From an uncultured Collinsella sp. (GTDB taxonomy: Bacteria > Actinomycetota > Coriobacteriia > Coriobacteriales > Coriobacteriaceae), in contig UQTU01000002.1 of assembly GCA_900544135.1 (NCBI GenBank), forward strand, positions 62,001 to 126,000: a stretch of 64,000 nt of DNA, written 5' to 3'. Made by a program: the position numbers and the translations under genes. Position 1 is the first letter of the stretch, and each line of letters starts with the position of its first letter. The notes beneath the pieces were generated by a model, which saw only the letters and a list, made by a program, of their open reading frames with translations, was not told the origin of the DNA and did no database searches. Below, in pieces: positions 25,783 to 34,646 of this stretch.

Positions 25783-26271
25783 ATGAAAGATCGCGATATA
25801 CATCTGCGGTTGACGACGAGTTTTCTGACAATCTTCTGTATCGCCCTGGCGGTTCAAGCGCTATGTTGCGTGGTGTTGTTCGTTCATCTTGCGAACCTGT
25901 TGCTCATCGAGGGTATCTCTGCGGTGAGCGGCGGATTTCTGCTCTTGTTTATGGTTAGCACGCTTTGCGACGCTGCAACGTTTCTTCTGTTTACGATTCT
26001 GACGGCGAAAGTCAGGCATGAGGGTCGTCCTTTTGGTAAGTGGCAGACCAGGATTTTGGTCGCGGCTGGCCTCCTGATGTCGGTAAAAGCCGTCATCAGC
26101 ATCATATGGCCGACGATTCAATTGCCATACAGCAATGTTCTTGGAACGGCTGAGCCCGTGTTTCCCGAGTTTGATTTTCAATCGCTTTCTTACGGACTCG
26201 TTTTCTTTGCGTTGGCGGGGGTCTTTGAATACGGTAGGGTATTGCAGGAAGATGCAGACGAGATTCTCTAG
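25783..26271 (+). CDS. DUF2975-type membrane protein, 162 aa
   Basis: Four hydrophobic segments at about 15-37, 45-70, 85-107 and 133-152 match the DUF2975 layout. Such genes are commonly followed by a small XRE regulator, as here. Their function is unknown, though the pair often sits beside accessory loci. The start has AAGGAGG before the ATG; an upstream in-frame Met at 25711 is rejected for lack of a ribosome site. Confidence 0.7.
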   Translation: MKDRDIHLRLTTSFLTIFCIALAVQALCCVVLFVHLANLLLIEGISAVSGGFLLLFMVSTLCDAATFLLFTILTAKVRHEGRPFGKWQTRILVAAGLLMSVKAVISIIWPTIQLPYSNVLGTAEPVFPEFDFQSLSYGLVFFALAGVFEYGRVLQEDADEIL

Positions 26272-26282
26272 GGGGTGGCACG

Positions 26283-26534
26283 GTGCCGATTGTTATGCGT
26301 CTTGACCGCGTGATGGCGGACCGTAAAATCTCGTCGCAGGAACTTGCCGAAATCATTGGAATATCGCCTGTTAATCTGTCTCGAATTAAAACGGGAAGAC
26401 TCAAGGGGATCCGCTTTTCTACACTTCAAGCAATGTGCGAGGCGCTTCATTGCAAGCCCGGCGACATCATCGATTGGATGGATGATGACGAGTACGCCGC
26501 AGCATTTGGTAAGTCGGACGGAACAATGCGTTAA
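26283..26534 (+). CDS. Small XRE/Cro-C1-type regulator, 83 aa
   Basis: A single helix-turn-helix domain: MRLDRVMADRKISSQELAEIIGI, then SPVNLSRIKTG as the recognition helix, then FSTLQAMCEALHCKPGDII, the standard ending of this short family. The start is GTG 26283 with GGGGGTG about 5 nt upstream; starting here gives the family-like MPIV-MRLD beginning. It follows the DUF2975 gene by 11 nt and probably controls that gene and perhaps the divergent cassette. Confidence 0.8.
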   Translation: MPIVMRLDRVMADRKISSQELAEIIGISPVNLSRIKTGRLKGIRFSTLQAMCEALHCKPGDIIDWMDDDEYAAAFGKSDGTMR

Positions 26535-26575
26535 AATACCTGCTCAGTTGTGTGGTTTTGTGCTGGGAGGCGTTT

Positions 26576-27760
26576 GTGGGCAAGGCTAAGGCTAAGGCGA
26601 AGAAAAAGACGACGGGGGCGCGGGCTAAGCGTGATCGTCGTCGGAAGCTCGCGACCGAACCCCCTGCATCTGCCGAGGAGTTGCTGGCGAGTGTACCGGG
26701 GCTTGACGCGCTGCGGGACGTTCCGGCGTTTGATGACCTGCCGGTCGATGAAGCCCAGCAGGCTGCCTTTGATGATTTCTGCGCGCATGTCGAGGAGCCC
26801 GAGCAGATGCAGCTTGGCGCCGTGGTGCGCTTGGATCGCGGGTTTCCACTGGTGGCGACTGCCGACGATACCTTCCGCGCTGAGCATGCCGTGGGATTTG
26901 CCAAGTCGCGCGGTGGGGACGAGGTCCTGCTGCCTGCCGTGGGCGATCGTGTGGCGGTGCGCCGCGCTCCCGGGCACGATATGGGCGTGATTGAGTGCGT
27001 GCTGCCGCGCCGTACGAGCTTTGAGCGTTGGCGCGGCCATGCCCGCGGAGAGCGCCAGGTGCTCTGCTCCAACGTGGATAGCGTGCTAATCGTGCAGGCG
27101 CTCGGTGCCGGCGAGGTGCTGCTCGACCGCGTGGCGCGCTCGCTGGTGTTGGCGCTCGACTGCGATGCCGAACCGGTGGTGGTACTCACCAAAGCTGACC
27201 GCTGCGATGCCGGGGAGCTCGAGCGCGATCTGGATCGCGTGCGCCGCCTGGTGGGTCCGGACGTGCGCGTGATCGTGACGTCCTCTGCCGAGGGCCGCGG
27301 CCTGGACGAGGTCCGTGCCTGCGTGCCTGTCGGGAGCTGCGCCATGATTCTGGGCGAGTCGGGTGCCGGCAAGTCGACGCTGCTCAATGCACTGCTGGGC
27401 CACGATACGTTGGCGACCGGCGGTGTGCGCGAACGCGACGACCAGGGCCGTCACACTACCGTCGCGCGCGTGATGGTGGCGCTGCCGGGCGACGCCGGCG
27501 TGATCGCCGATGCCCCGGGTCTGCGCAGCCTACCGCTCGTGGGTCACGAGCGGGGGCTGGCCCGCGCCTTCCCCGAGATTGTCGAGGCATCGCGCGCGTG
27601 CCGGTTTGGCGATTGCACGCATACCCATGAGCCGGGTTGCGCCGTTCGCGAGGCCGAGGACGCCGGGCAGATTGACAGCCTGCGTCTGGAAACGTTCCAA
27701 AACCTGGCGTCATCCATGCGCGTGAGCGCTCAAATGCTCGATCCCGATGTTCATCTGTAA
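26576..27760 (+). CDS. rsgA: Ribosome small-subunit GTPase RsgA, 394 aa
   Basis: A circularly permuted GTPase that checks late 30S assembly. Order of parts: a Lys/Ala-rich basic tail (1-25), an OB-fold (about 75-150), then the G4 motif TKAD before the P-loop GESGAGKSTLLN and G3 DAPGL, and finally the zinc site CRFGDCTHTHEPGC. The N-terminal extension is longer than in most RsgA. The start is GTG 26576, with GGGAGG 5 nt upstream. Confidence 0.92.
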   Translation: MGKAKAKAKKKTTGARAKRDRRRKLATEPPASAEELLASVPGLDALRDVPAFDDLPVDEAQQAAFDDFCAHVEEPEQMQLGAVVRLDRGFPLVATADDTFRAEHAVGFAKSRGGDEVLLPAVGDRVAVRRAPGHDMGVIECVLPRRTSFERWRGHARGERQVLCSNVDSVLIVQALGAGEVLLDRVARSLVLALDCDAEPVVVLTKADRCDAGELERDLDRVRRLVGPDVRVIVTSSAEGRGLDEVRACVPVGSCAMILGESGAGKSTLLNALLGHDTLATGGVRERDDQGRHTTVARVMVALPGDAGVIADAPGLRSLPLVGHERGLARAFPEIVEASRACRFGDCTHTHEPGCAVREAEDAGQIDSLRLETFQNLASSMRVSAQMLDPDVHL

Positions 27761-27778
27761 TTGATTTTTCCTATGACA

Positions 27779-27812
27779 GCCGTCTCCCAACTGTTCGGGA
27801 GACGGCTTTTTT
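27779..27812 (+). terminator. Terminator after rsgA
   Basis: GCCGTCTCCC and GGGAGACGGC form a perfect 10-bp stem followed by six T residues. Confidence 0.9.
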
Positions 27813-27842
27813 GCTGCGGAAAAGCCTCGAAACATGCAGTTT

Positions 27843-27902
27843 GCTGACGTGCTGACCAAAACCTTGCCACGAGCTTGACGGGCAGGTCAGCTTTTGGTCA
27901 GC
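27843..27902 (+). promoter_or_regulatory. Candidate operator: paired GCTGAC half-sites upstream of the pilus operon
   Basis: GCTGACCAAAA (27851-27861) and TTTTGGTCAGC (27892-27902) are an exact 11-bp inverted repeat. Each is doubled by a second half-site: GCTGAC at 27843 and GGTCAGC at 27885. A TTGACA at 27910-27915 follows, without a good -10. The arrangement looks like a binding site for a dimeric or tetrameric regulator of the Tad operon. Confidence 0.45.
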
Positions 27903-28012
27903 GATTGGTTTGACATCGAAAACCAAGATCGCGATTGCGCCGCTTTGCGCTCTGACCGCCCAGACAATGGTGGTACGGGCATTCGCCCGGCACTGCCATG
28001 AGAGGAGCGGCC

Positions 28013-28672
28013 GTGAACAAGAGCAAGCGCATCGCCATCAGTCTGGTCGCGGGCGTGCTCGCTGCGCTGCTCTGCATGGCTTACGGCTCGTCGATCCGCT
28101 CACGAGCCGAACAGGTCCAGGCTGAGACCTTGGCCAAGTACGGTGGCGATCGCGTCGAGGTATGCGTCGCGGCGCGCGATATCGATGTGGGCGAGACCCT
28201 CGATGAGACCAATGTCATAACCCAGGAATGGCTGACGAGCCTGCTGCCGCGTGACGCGGCGACCGAGCTGCGCCAGGTGCGCGGCGACGTGACGACTTCG
28301 CGTATTCCCAAAAACGCCGTGATCTGCAATGTCTACACCAAGGCCGAGAGCCACAAGCTCGAGGTGCCTAAGGGCAAGGTCGCCGTTTCGGTGGCGGTCG
28401 ATGCCGAGCACTCGGTCGGCGGTGCTGCGGGCGTGGGCAGCTACGTGGATGTGTATGTGCAAAAAGACGGCGTGACCGATCGGCTGTGCGGCGCGTACGT
28501 GATCGATACCAGCGAGGATTCCGGTGCCACGCGCGAGGGCAAGATCGAATGGGTGACGCTGGCGGCTGACCCCGAAGACGTCAAGGAACTGCTGGGAGCC
28601 TCGGGCAAGGGAACGGTCAGCTTGACGATTCCCGCCACGGCGCGCGGCAAAAAGAGCGGAGGCGACGAGTGA
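28013..28672 (+). CDS. Tad pilus assembly protein CpaB-like (SAF domain), 219 aa
   Basis: An N-terminal membrane helix (8-25) is followed by a SAF domain with VCVAARDIDVGETLDETNV and a later VAVSVAVDAEHSVGG, VGSYVDVYV segment typical of CpaB/RcpC. It sits outside the membrane and supports pilus assembly. GTG 28013 is chosen because AGAGGAG lies 5 nt upstream; the ATG at 27998 is out of position for any ribosome site. First gene of the Tad operon; its stop overlaps the next start (TGATG). Confidence 0.8.
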   Translation: MNKSKRIAISLVAGVLAALLCMAYGSSIRSRAEQVQAETLAKYGGDRVEVCVAARDIDVGETLDETNVITQEWLTSLLPRDAATELRQVRGDVTTSRIPKNAVICNVYTKAESHKLEVPKGKVAVSVAVDAEHSVGGAAGVGSYVDVYVQKDGVTDRLCGAYVIDTSEDSGATREGKIEWVTLAADPEDVKELLGASGKGTVSLTIPATARGKKSGGDE

Positions 28673-30321
28673 TGAAGGCGATCTGGCTTGCGTGCTGCGC
28701 GTGCGGCGATTACGGGCTGTTGCAGCGGGAAGTCGAGGGCCGTGATGTGGGTGCACAGGTGCTTCGCGTGGGTGACCTGGACGGGCTGGTTTCCATGGCG
28801 CGGGCGTTTCCGTCGCGCCGCGGGGCTGCCATCATCGCGGCGTCTCTGTTTGATACCGAAGATGTGCGCAAGACTGTTGCGCGCCTGACGGCCGAAGGCC
28901 GCGTGAGTCGCGTGGTCGTGTTGATAGAAGCGCTCGATCCGTCGGATATCGAGGGGCTGTTTCGCGCGGGGGCGACCGAGGTCATCGCTGCACACAGTAT
29001 ATGCGGCAACGGGCGCGCGGGCGAGGGAGCGGTTGATTCCGATCGGAGCATGACGATTGAGCCCGATGCTTTTGTTGATAGGGAACCCGGGGCGCCTCGC
29101 GCTACAAGAGGCCCGCGTGTTGATGATTATGGAAAAGCGGAAGCCGAGCATGGTCGGCGCCCCCGGAACCCCCTTGTATACGATGACGCTGGAGGGCCGG
29201 CGCAGCATGCTGGCGATTCCCCGGCTGTAGATATGGGATACGTGCACGGCGTGAATCTGGCGGATGAACTCGATGAAGTTGAGGGCTTTGCCGGGTGCGG
29301 CGAGTTGTCGCTGATGCAGCATGAGCAGATTGCGCAGAACGAGCCTGCCTCGCAGACCGAACAAGCAGCCATGCCGGCTTGGACGCAGCACGTGGTTGCG
29401 GCGGGGGAGACGGGGACGCTGTCACCGACGCCCGCCCCGCCGCCTCCGATGCCGCCGGCAGACGCTGCCGCTTCGCCGCATCGAGCTCCGGTCATCTGCG
29501 CCATTTCGGGTTCGGGCGGTTGCGGCAAGTCGACGATCGTTGCCACCATGGCACACACATCGTCGCTGTTGGGCTTGCGTGCCGCCGTGCTCGACCTGGA
29601 CCTGATGTTTGGAAACCTTTACGACTTGTTAGGCGTCGATGCTCCGCGCGATATGGTGACACTTATCGAGCCGTCGGCGGCGGGCACGCTCGCCGAGCCG
29701 GATATCGTAGCCGCATCGATGCGCGTGGCACCGGGCGTTACGCTCTGGGGTCCCGTCGCGGCGCCCGAGCAAGCCGAGCTCATGGCACGTCCGGTGGAGC
29801 TACTGCTTGATGTCCTGCGTCGCGAATCCGACGTGGTCTTTATCGATACCTCGGTCTTTTGGGGCGACGCCGTGGCGGCTGCGGTGGCGGCGAGCGACCG
29901 TTGCCTGGTCGTTGGCGATGCGGCGGTGTCGTCCGCGACATCGGCGTCGCGCGTCATCGAACTGGCAAGTCGAGTAGGTGTACCGCGCACGCGCATGAGC
30001 GCCGTGTTCAACCGGTTCGGTGCGCGCGGGGCGGACGAGGACGTCGCCATGCGCTTTGAGATTGCCTGTGCGTTGAGCTCCAAGATTCGTATCGCCGATG
30101 GCGGGCAGGATCTCGCCGCGCTCATGGCGTTTGGGCGCGCTGACGAGGCGGTGGGGCAGACCAGCGCTTTTGCGACCAGCATGCGCGAGGCCACGCGCGA
30201 GATGCTCGTGGAACTGGGGTGCGCCGTCGGCCCTTGGAGCGATATGGTCGCCGACCGTGCAACGCGTACCGAACGCCCGCGTATCCGCCTTCCCTGGTCG
30301 CGCGAGGGTGATCAGCGATGA
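28672..30321 (+). CDS. Tad pilus localisation protein TadZ/CpaE-like, 549 aa
   Basis: Residues 1-105 look like a receiver-like domain (VVVLIEALDPSDIEGLFRAGATEVIAA). A long disordered Pro/Glu/Gln-rich linker of about 170 residues follows, then a MinD/ParA-type ATPase with the Walker A SGSGGCGKST at about 279-288 and DLDLMFGN as the A' region. TadZ proteins place the pilus machine in the cell. The linker is unusually long. It is translationally coupled to both neighbours by 1-4 nt overlaps. Confidence 0.85.
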   Translation: MKAIWLACCACGDYGLLQREVEGRDVGAQVLRVGDLDGLVSMARAFPSRRGAAIIAASLFDTEDVRKTVARLTAEGRVSRVVVLIEALDPSDIEGLFRAGATEVIAAHSICGNGRAGEGAVDSDRSMTIEPDAFVDREPGAPRATRGPRVDDYGKAEAEHGRRPRNPLVYDDAGGPAQHAGDSPAVDMGYVHGVNLADELDEVEGFAGCGELSLMQHEQIAQNEPASQTEQAAMPAWTQHVVAAGETGTLSPTPAPPPPMPPADAAASPHRAPVICAISGSGGCGKSTIVATMAHTSSLLGLRAAVLDLDLMFGNLYDLLGVDAPRDMVTLIEPSAAGTLAEPDIVAASMRVAPGVTLWGPVAAPEQAELMARPVELLLDVLRRESDVVFIDTSVFWGDAVAAAVAASDRCLVVGDAAVSSATSASRVIELASRVGVPRTRMSAVFNRFGARGADEDVAMRFEIACALSSKIRIADGGQDLAALMAFGRADEAVGQTSAFATSMREATREMLVELGCAVGPWSDMVADRATRTERPRIRLPWSREGDQR

Positions 30322-31646
30322 GCCTGCAAACGAGGATTAAGGCTGCCGGCGCTGCAGCGGCGGCAACGCCTGTAGATGCGGGGCGTCGCCGCGCGGTGAA
30401 ACGACGCACCAAGCGCGCCGTGATGGACCGCATGGGTTACGACGAAGTGGCGCGTATCAGCGCCTATATCGACCCGGCACTTGCCCGCTCGGAATTGCGT
30501 CCTGCGGTGGAGGCGGCGCTCAATGTTGAGGAGCCGACCGATCTCGCGACGCCCGAGCGCGAGACCATCATCGACGAGATTTTGGATGACGTGGTGGGCT
30601 TGGGGCCGTTGCAGCCGCTCATCGAGGACGACACCGTTACCGAGATCATGATCAACGGCTGCCGCTCGGCTTTCTTTGAACGCGGCGGCGTCTTGTACCC
30701 CATCGAGCATGCGTTTGAGGATGATGAGCAGATCCGTGTGCTTATCGACCGCATTATCTCGCCACTTGGCCGCCGTATCGACGAGCGCAGCCCCATCGTC
30801 AACGCCCGCCTCAAAACGGGCTATCGCGTCAACGCGGTGATTCCGCCTGTGGCGATTGACGGACCGATTCTCACCATCCGAAAGTTCTCGGACCGTATCT
30901 GCTCGCTGGACGAGCTCGTGGGGTTGGGATCGCTGCCGCTTTGGTATGCGCAGCTGCTGTCGTGTGCGGTGTCGCTGCGACAGGACCTGGCGGTTGCGGG
31001 AGGCACGGGATCTGGTAAGACCACCCTGCTCAACGCGTTGTCATGTGAGATTTCCACCGGCGAGCGCATCGTGACGATCGAGGACTCTGCCGAGCTCAAG
31101 TTTGCGCATCATCCGCACGTGGTGCGCCTAGAGGCGCGCGAGGCTTCAATTGAGGGCGAGGGCGCGGTGACGATCCGCGACCTGGTGACTAATGCCCTGC
31201 GCATGCGCCCCGACCGCATCGTGGTGGGCGAGGTGCGCGGTGCCGAGTGCTGCGACATGTTGCAGGCCATGAACACGGGCCACGACGGGTCGCTCACCAC
31301 GCTTCATGCGGGTTCAGAACAGGAGACCGTGGTGCGTCTGACGTTGCTTGCACGTTATGGCATCGATCTGCCGAGCGAGCTCATCGAGGAGCAGATTGCC
31401 ATGGCACTCGACGGTATCGTGATGTCCGAGCGCCACGCCGATGGCAGGCGCTTCGTCTCCTCGTATTCGGGGGTGCGACGCGCCGCATCGGGCGGCGTAG
31501 AGCTCGAGCGCTATGTGACGTTCGATGCCGCCGAGCGCACCTGGACGCTTGACCGCGAGCCGCCGTTTATCGCAGAAGGCCTGCGGTCGGGGACGCTCAC
31601 ACAAGAGGAGGTGGACGAATGGAGATCACTGTGCCCCTCGTCGTAG
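30318..31646 (+). CDS. Tad pilus secretion ATPase TadA/CpaF-like, 442 aa
   Basis: The hexameric ATPase that drives pilin export. The N-terminal domain ends with LGPLQPLIEDDTVTEIMING. The catalytic core has Walker A AGGTGSGKTT at about 225-234, the Asp box VTIEDSAELKF, Walker B DRIVVGEVRG and the His box MNTGHDGSLTTLHAG. Complete. ATGA overlap with TadZ; the end overlaps the TadB start by 28 nt. Confidence 0.93.
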   Translation: MSLQTRIKAAGAAAAATPVDAGRRRAVKRRTKRAVMDRMGYDEVARISAYIDPALARSELRPAVEAALNVEEPTDLATPERETIIDEILDDVVGLGPLQPLIEDDTVTEIMINGCRSAFFERGGVLYPIEHAFEDDEQIRVLIDRIISPLGRRIDERSPIVNARLKTGYRVNAVIPPVAIDGPILTIRKFSDRICSLDELVGLGSLPLWYAQLLSCAVSLRQDLAVAGGTGSGKTTLLNALSCEISTGERIVTIEDSAELKFAHHPHVVRLEAREASIEGEGAVTIRDLVTNALRMRPDRIVVGEVRGAECCDMLQAMNTGHDGSLTTLHAGSEQETVVRLTLLARYGIDLPSELIEEQIAMALDGIVMSERHADGRRFVSSYSGVRRAASGGVELERYVTFDAAERTWTLDREPPFIAEGLRSGTLTQEEVDEWRSLCPSS

Positions 31647-32545
31647 GGGGCTTGGCAGGGCTTTCTGTCGCGACGGCGTGCGGGGCGGAACCTCGTGTGC
31701 CGCAGGTACCGCCGGCGGAGCTGGCACGTCAGGCGCTCGAGACGGTGGCAGAGAAGCTGCCGCGTGAGCTGGTGGAAAACGATCTGCTGAAAAAGATCGC
31801 CCGTTCGTGGGCATCGCTGGCTCCGGCGCATCGCCTTGGCCTCGTGATCGAAGATGCTTCGGGACGTTTGGCGTTTCTGCTGCTATCGAGCGGTGTCTGC
31901 TGCGTTTTACTAACGATGGTGTCGTTATCGCCCATCGGATTTGCCTTGGGACTTGTTGCTCCGTTTGCCGTTGGTGCCGCTCGGGATGGCTTTGAGAGCC
32001 GGCGCGAGCAACACGATGCAGAAGAGGCAATGCCCGAGGCGTTTACCGCACTTTCCATGTCGCTTGCCTCGGGACATTCGCTGGCTCAGGGCATGCGCTT
32101 TGTGGGCGCTCATGCGCAAGAGCCAGTGCATACCGAGTTTTTGCGGGTGGCGGCGGCGATCGATTGCGGCATCTCGGCGACCGACGCGCTCGATGACTTG
32201 CTCGTGCGTATCGACGCCCCCGGTCTTTCGCTTGTGACCTTGGCGCTTAAGGTGTCTCAGCGCACCGGCGCTCCGCTTGCCGACTTACTGTCCGAGGCGT
32301 CGAGCATGGTGGGGGAGCGCATTGAGCTCAAGCGCCGCCTGGATGTTAAGACGTCGCAGGCTCGCATGTCTGCGCATATGGTCGCGGCGATGCCGGCGGG
32401 CATGTGCGCGGTGTTGGTGCTGCTTTCGGCAGATTTTCGTCGCGGTCTTGCGACGCCTGCCGGCGCGGGCGCTGTGGTGCTGGGTCTTGCCCTCAACGCC
32501 GTTGCCCTGGTGGTTATCCGGCGCATTATGCGGGTGGAGCTATGA
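31619..32545 (+). CDS. Tad pilus inner-membrane protein TadB-like, 308 aa
   Basis: A type II secretion F-domain protein. Two membrane segments lie at about 80-118, the helical F domain at about 140-250 (EAFTALSMSLASGHSLAQG and ALKVSQRTGAPLADLL), and the last membrane segments at 258-300. The first helix-like stretch at 5-20 may be a signal anchor. With TadC it forms the platform of the pilus machine. GAGGAGG precedes the ATG. Confidence 0.87.
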   Translation: MEITVPLVVGGLAGLSVATACGAEPRVPQVPPAELARQALETVAEKLPRELVENDLLKKIARSWASLAPAHRLGLVIEDASGRLAFLLLSSGVCCVLLTMVSLSPIGFALGLVAPFAVGAARDGFESRREQHDAEEAMPEAFTALSMSLASGHSLAQGMRFVGAHAQEPVHTEFLRVAAAIDCGISATDALDDLLVRIDAPGLSLVTLALKVSQRTGAPLADLLSEASSMVGERIELKRRLDVKTSQARMSAHMVAAMPAGMCAVLVLLSADFRRGLATPAGAGAVVLGLALNAVALVVIRRIMRVEL

Positions 32546-33183
32546 GCGCCCCGGTTGCAGTTGCGGCTTGCCTGTGCGCCCTGAGTGTATTTGTCGCGAC
32601 GGGCTTGGATCGGGCGGATGCACGCAAGATCGCAGGGGCCTGCAAGCGCGAGGCGGTGCTGGTCGCTGCCGCGGGTCGCTCGGTGGTCGATGCTCTGACC
32701 GCGCGAGTGAAGGGCGCGGTTGGAGCGGGCGGCCCGGCGCGAGTGTCGCTCGGCGAAGTGTCCGAGATGATCGATGTTGTGCGCTTGGGTCTTTCGGCCG
32801 GTCTTTCGTTTGATGCGGCGCTTGAGATTTTCTGCGCCAACCGCCGGTCAGTGCTGGCTCTTCGCCTTGAGCGCGCCTGCATGGCGTGGCAGGTGGGCGT
32901 GGGCACGCGTGAGGACGAGTTGTTGGCCGCCGCGCGCGACCTGGACGTGCGAGCGCTCGAGACCTTTGCCATCACGGTGGGGCAGGCGCTCGCCCTGGGC
33001 GCTCCGCTGGCCGAGACGCTGGCCGCTCAAAGTCGCGAGATCCGTGCGGCTCATCGCGCCGCGGTCGAGCGCGAGATCGAGCGTGCACCCGTCAAGCTGC
33101 TGATTCCCACCGGCACGCTCATCTTGCCGGCGTTGCTTCTGTCCATATTGGGCCCGCTGCTGGGAGCAGGCGGGATGATGTAG
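32542..33183 (+). CDS. Tad pilus inner-membrane protein TadC-like, 213 aa
   Basis: Second platform protein: an N-terminal membrane segment (4-22), an F-domain with MIDVVRLGLSAGLSFDAALE and TVGQALALGAPLAETLAAQ, and a C-terminal hydrophobic tail. Shorter than typical TadC by about 70 residues, mostly from the N-terminal membrane part. ATGA overlap with TadB. Confidence 0.85.
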   Translation: MSAPVAVAACLCALSVFVATGLDRADARKIAGACKREAVLVAAAGRSVVDALTARVKGAVGAGGPARVSLGEVSEMIDVVRLGLSAGLSFDAALEIFCANRRSVLALRLERACMAWQVGVGTREDELLAAARDLDVRALETFAITVGQALALGAPLAETLAAQSREIRAAHRAAVEREIERAPVKLLIPTGTLILPALLLSILGPLLGAGGMM

Positions 33184-33193
33184 GGAGGAATAC

Positions 33194-33427
33194 ATGAACA
33201 CGATGACTGACGCTGCTGGCAAGGTCCAGGGCTGGGCGTTTTGCCGGGCGGCACATGTTCGTCAGCGCGCCAAGGAACTATTGCAGGAGGAGAGTGCACA
33301 GGGTACCACCGAGTATGCCATCTTGGTCGGCGTGCTCGTGGTGATCGCGATTATCGCCATCGTCGCATTTAAGGGCAAGGTCCAAGATCTATGGAACGCT
33401 ATCAGCGAGGGCATCAACAGCCTGTAG
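33194..33427 (+). CDS. Flp-type major pilin, 77 aa
   Basis: A prepilin with a 36-residue leader ending ESAQG, then the mature start TTEYAILVGVLVVIAIIAIVAF, with Glu and Tyr at the places Flp pilins need. Prepilin peptidase should cut after the Gly. The rest is a short polar tail (KGKVQDLWNAISEGINSL). GGGAGG precedes the ATG, 10 nt after TadC. No prepilin peptidase gene (TadV) is in the window. Confidence 0.92.
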   Translation: MNTMTDAAGKVQGWAFCRAAHVRQRAKELLQEESAQGTTEYAILVGVLVVIAIIAIVAFKGKVQDLWNAISEGINSL

Positions 33428-33954
33428 AGGGCGAGCGCCCCATCGGGGTGCTGCTGGTGTTTGCTTGCCTGACCGTGGCGATAGCGGCGGTGCTTTGGGG
33501 GCTTAACGCCGCGCGGCAGCAGCGTCCTGGGACCGCCTCCGATTTGGGCTCAGATTCGGCGGTGGCGTCTCAAAAAGATGAGATGCGAGATGCGGACGAT
33601 TCGGATGTCGCTGTCACGGCGCAAACCTTTCTGCGGACGCTCGACAAGCGGTCTGGCACTGCGACGGATTCGCCTGAGGGCAACGCGATTGCGGTCCGGC
33701 TTGCATGGTCCGAGGACCGACCGATGACCGAAGCGGCGGCGGATATGCTGCGTGCCTATCGCGAGGTACCCACGGCGCAACTTGCTCTGAGCGGCTATCT
33801 CGACATCAAGGGAAACGTGTGGGGCGCCATCGTGCGCGACGAACGCGGCTGGGTCGATATGGTGACAATTGCCGCGGATGCTGGCGATGCTTCGTGTCGT
33901 CTGCGCGCCGTGCGCCTGAGCCCGCAGGCAACGGACTCAAAGGAGGGATCGTGA
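33391..33954 (+). CDS. Membrane-anchored hypothetical protein of the Tad operon, 187 aa
   Basis: One membrane helix (about 18-38), then an extracytoplasmic region with an acidic linker and a small alpha/beta domain (TAQTFLRTLDKRSG, LAWSEDRPMTEAAADML, GNVWGAIVRDERGWVDM). It overlaps the pilin gene by 37 nt. I do not recognise it; a role in pilus assembly is inferred from position alone. Confidence 0.7.
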   Translation: MERYQRGHQQPVEGERPIGVLLVFACLTVAIAAVLWGLNAARQQRPGTASDLGSDSAVASQKDEMRDADDSDVAVTAQTFLRTLDKRSGTATDSPEGNAIAVRLAWSEDRPMTEAAADMLRAYREVPTAQLALSGYLDIKGNVWGAIVRDERGWVDMVTIAADAGDASCRLRAVRLSPQATDSKEGS

Positions 33955-33955
33955 A

Positions 33956-34174
33956 ATGCATGATGTCCTGCGTGAGGAATCTGCCCAGGCGACGGTCGAA
34001 TACGCCATCGTCACGGTGGCGCTGTTATCGATCGTGCTGGCGATCGCGGGACTTTGGCGTGCCGGCACCGATGGGCGCTTGGCGGCGCTGGTTGAGCGGG
34101 CGGCATCCCATGGCGTTGCCTCGACGTCGGTTATCGACGCCGCTGCGGCCGCTAAGGACATCGCGTTGTATTGA
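33956..34174 (+). CDS. Small Flp/TadE-like prepilin, 72 aa
   Basis: Short leader MHDVLREESAQA followed by TVEYAIVTVALLSIVLAIAGLW, a class III prepilin signal with the conserved Glu. The 40-residue tail is Ala-rich. GGAGGG precedes the ATG. It is the second pilin-like protein of the operon and probably a minor pilin. Confidence 0.82.
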   Translation: MHDVLREESAQATVEYAIVTVALLSIVLAIAGLWRAGTDGRLAALVERAASHGVASTSVIDAAAAAKDIALY

Positions 34175-34646
34175 TGCCGCGCGCGAGGACCGGGCGCAGT
34201 CTACGGTCGAGGCCGCTTTTTTGCTGCCGACGTTTCTGACACTCATCCTTCTCGCGCTGCAACCGGTGTGCCTGCTCTATACGCGCGCGGTCATGGAGTC
34301 TGCCGCCGCCGAGACCGCGCGGCTCATGACCACGACGACGGCGGAGGACGACGATCTTAAGGAGTTCACCCGCCGCCGACTTGCCGCAGTGCCCAACGTT
34401 TCGATCTTTCATGCCGGCGGGCCGTTGTCGTGGGATATCGAGCTTGGCCGGGCCGGTGCGGGTGGCGCCTCGTCCGTGTCCGTTTCCGGCGAGGTCAAGC
34501 CGTTGCCTGTGATCGGTGCGTTTGTGCAGGCTATGGGTGGTACCGCCGAGGGCGGCTACGTTGAGCTCAAGGTCGATGTCTCGTATCAATCGCGTCCCGA
34601 ATGGCTGGAGGGAGATTATGATTCGTGGATTGCTGCATGGGATTAA
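34110..34646 (+). CDS. TadE-like pseudopilin, up to 178 aa (start uncertain)
   Basis: The core is clear: REDRAQSTVEAAFLLPTFLTLILLALQPVCLLY, a class III prepilin-type segment, then a soluble domain (ETARLMTTTTAEDDDLKEF onward). The start is not. The only in-frame ATG nearby (34110) gives a 34-residue leader inside the previous gene, without a good ribosome site. By analogy with the sister prepilins, whose leaders are 12-13 residues, translation may begin at ATT 34170, which overlaps the previous stop (ATTGA). Confidence 0.75.
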   Translation: MALPRRRLSTPLRPLRTSRCIDAAREDRAQSTVEAAFLLPTFLTLILLALQPVCLLYTRAVMESAAAETARLMTTTTAEDDDLKEFTRRRLAAVPNVSIFHAGGPLSWDIELGRAGAGGASSVSVSGEVKPLPVIGAFVQAMGGTAEGGYVELKVDVSYQSRPEWLEGDYDSWIAAWD

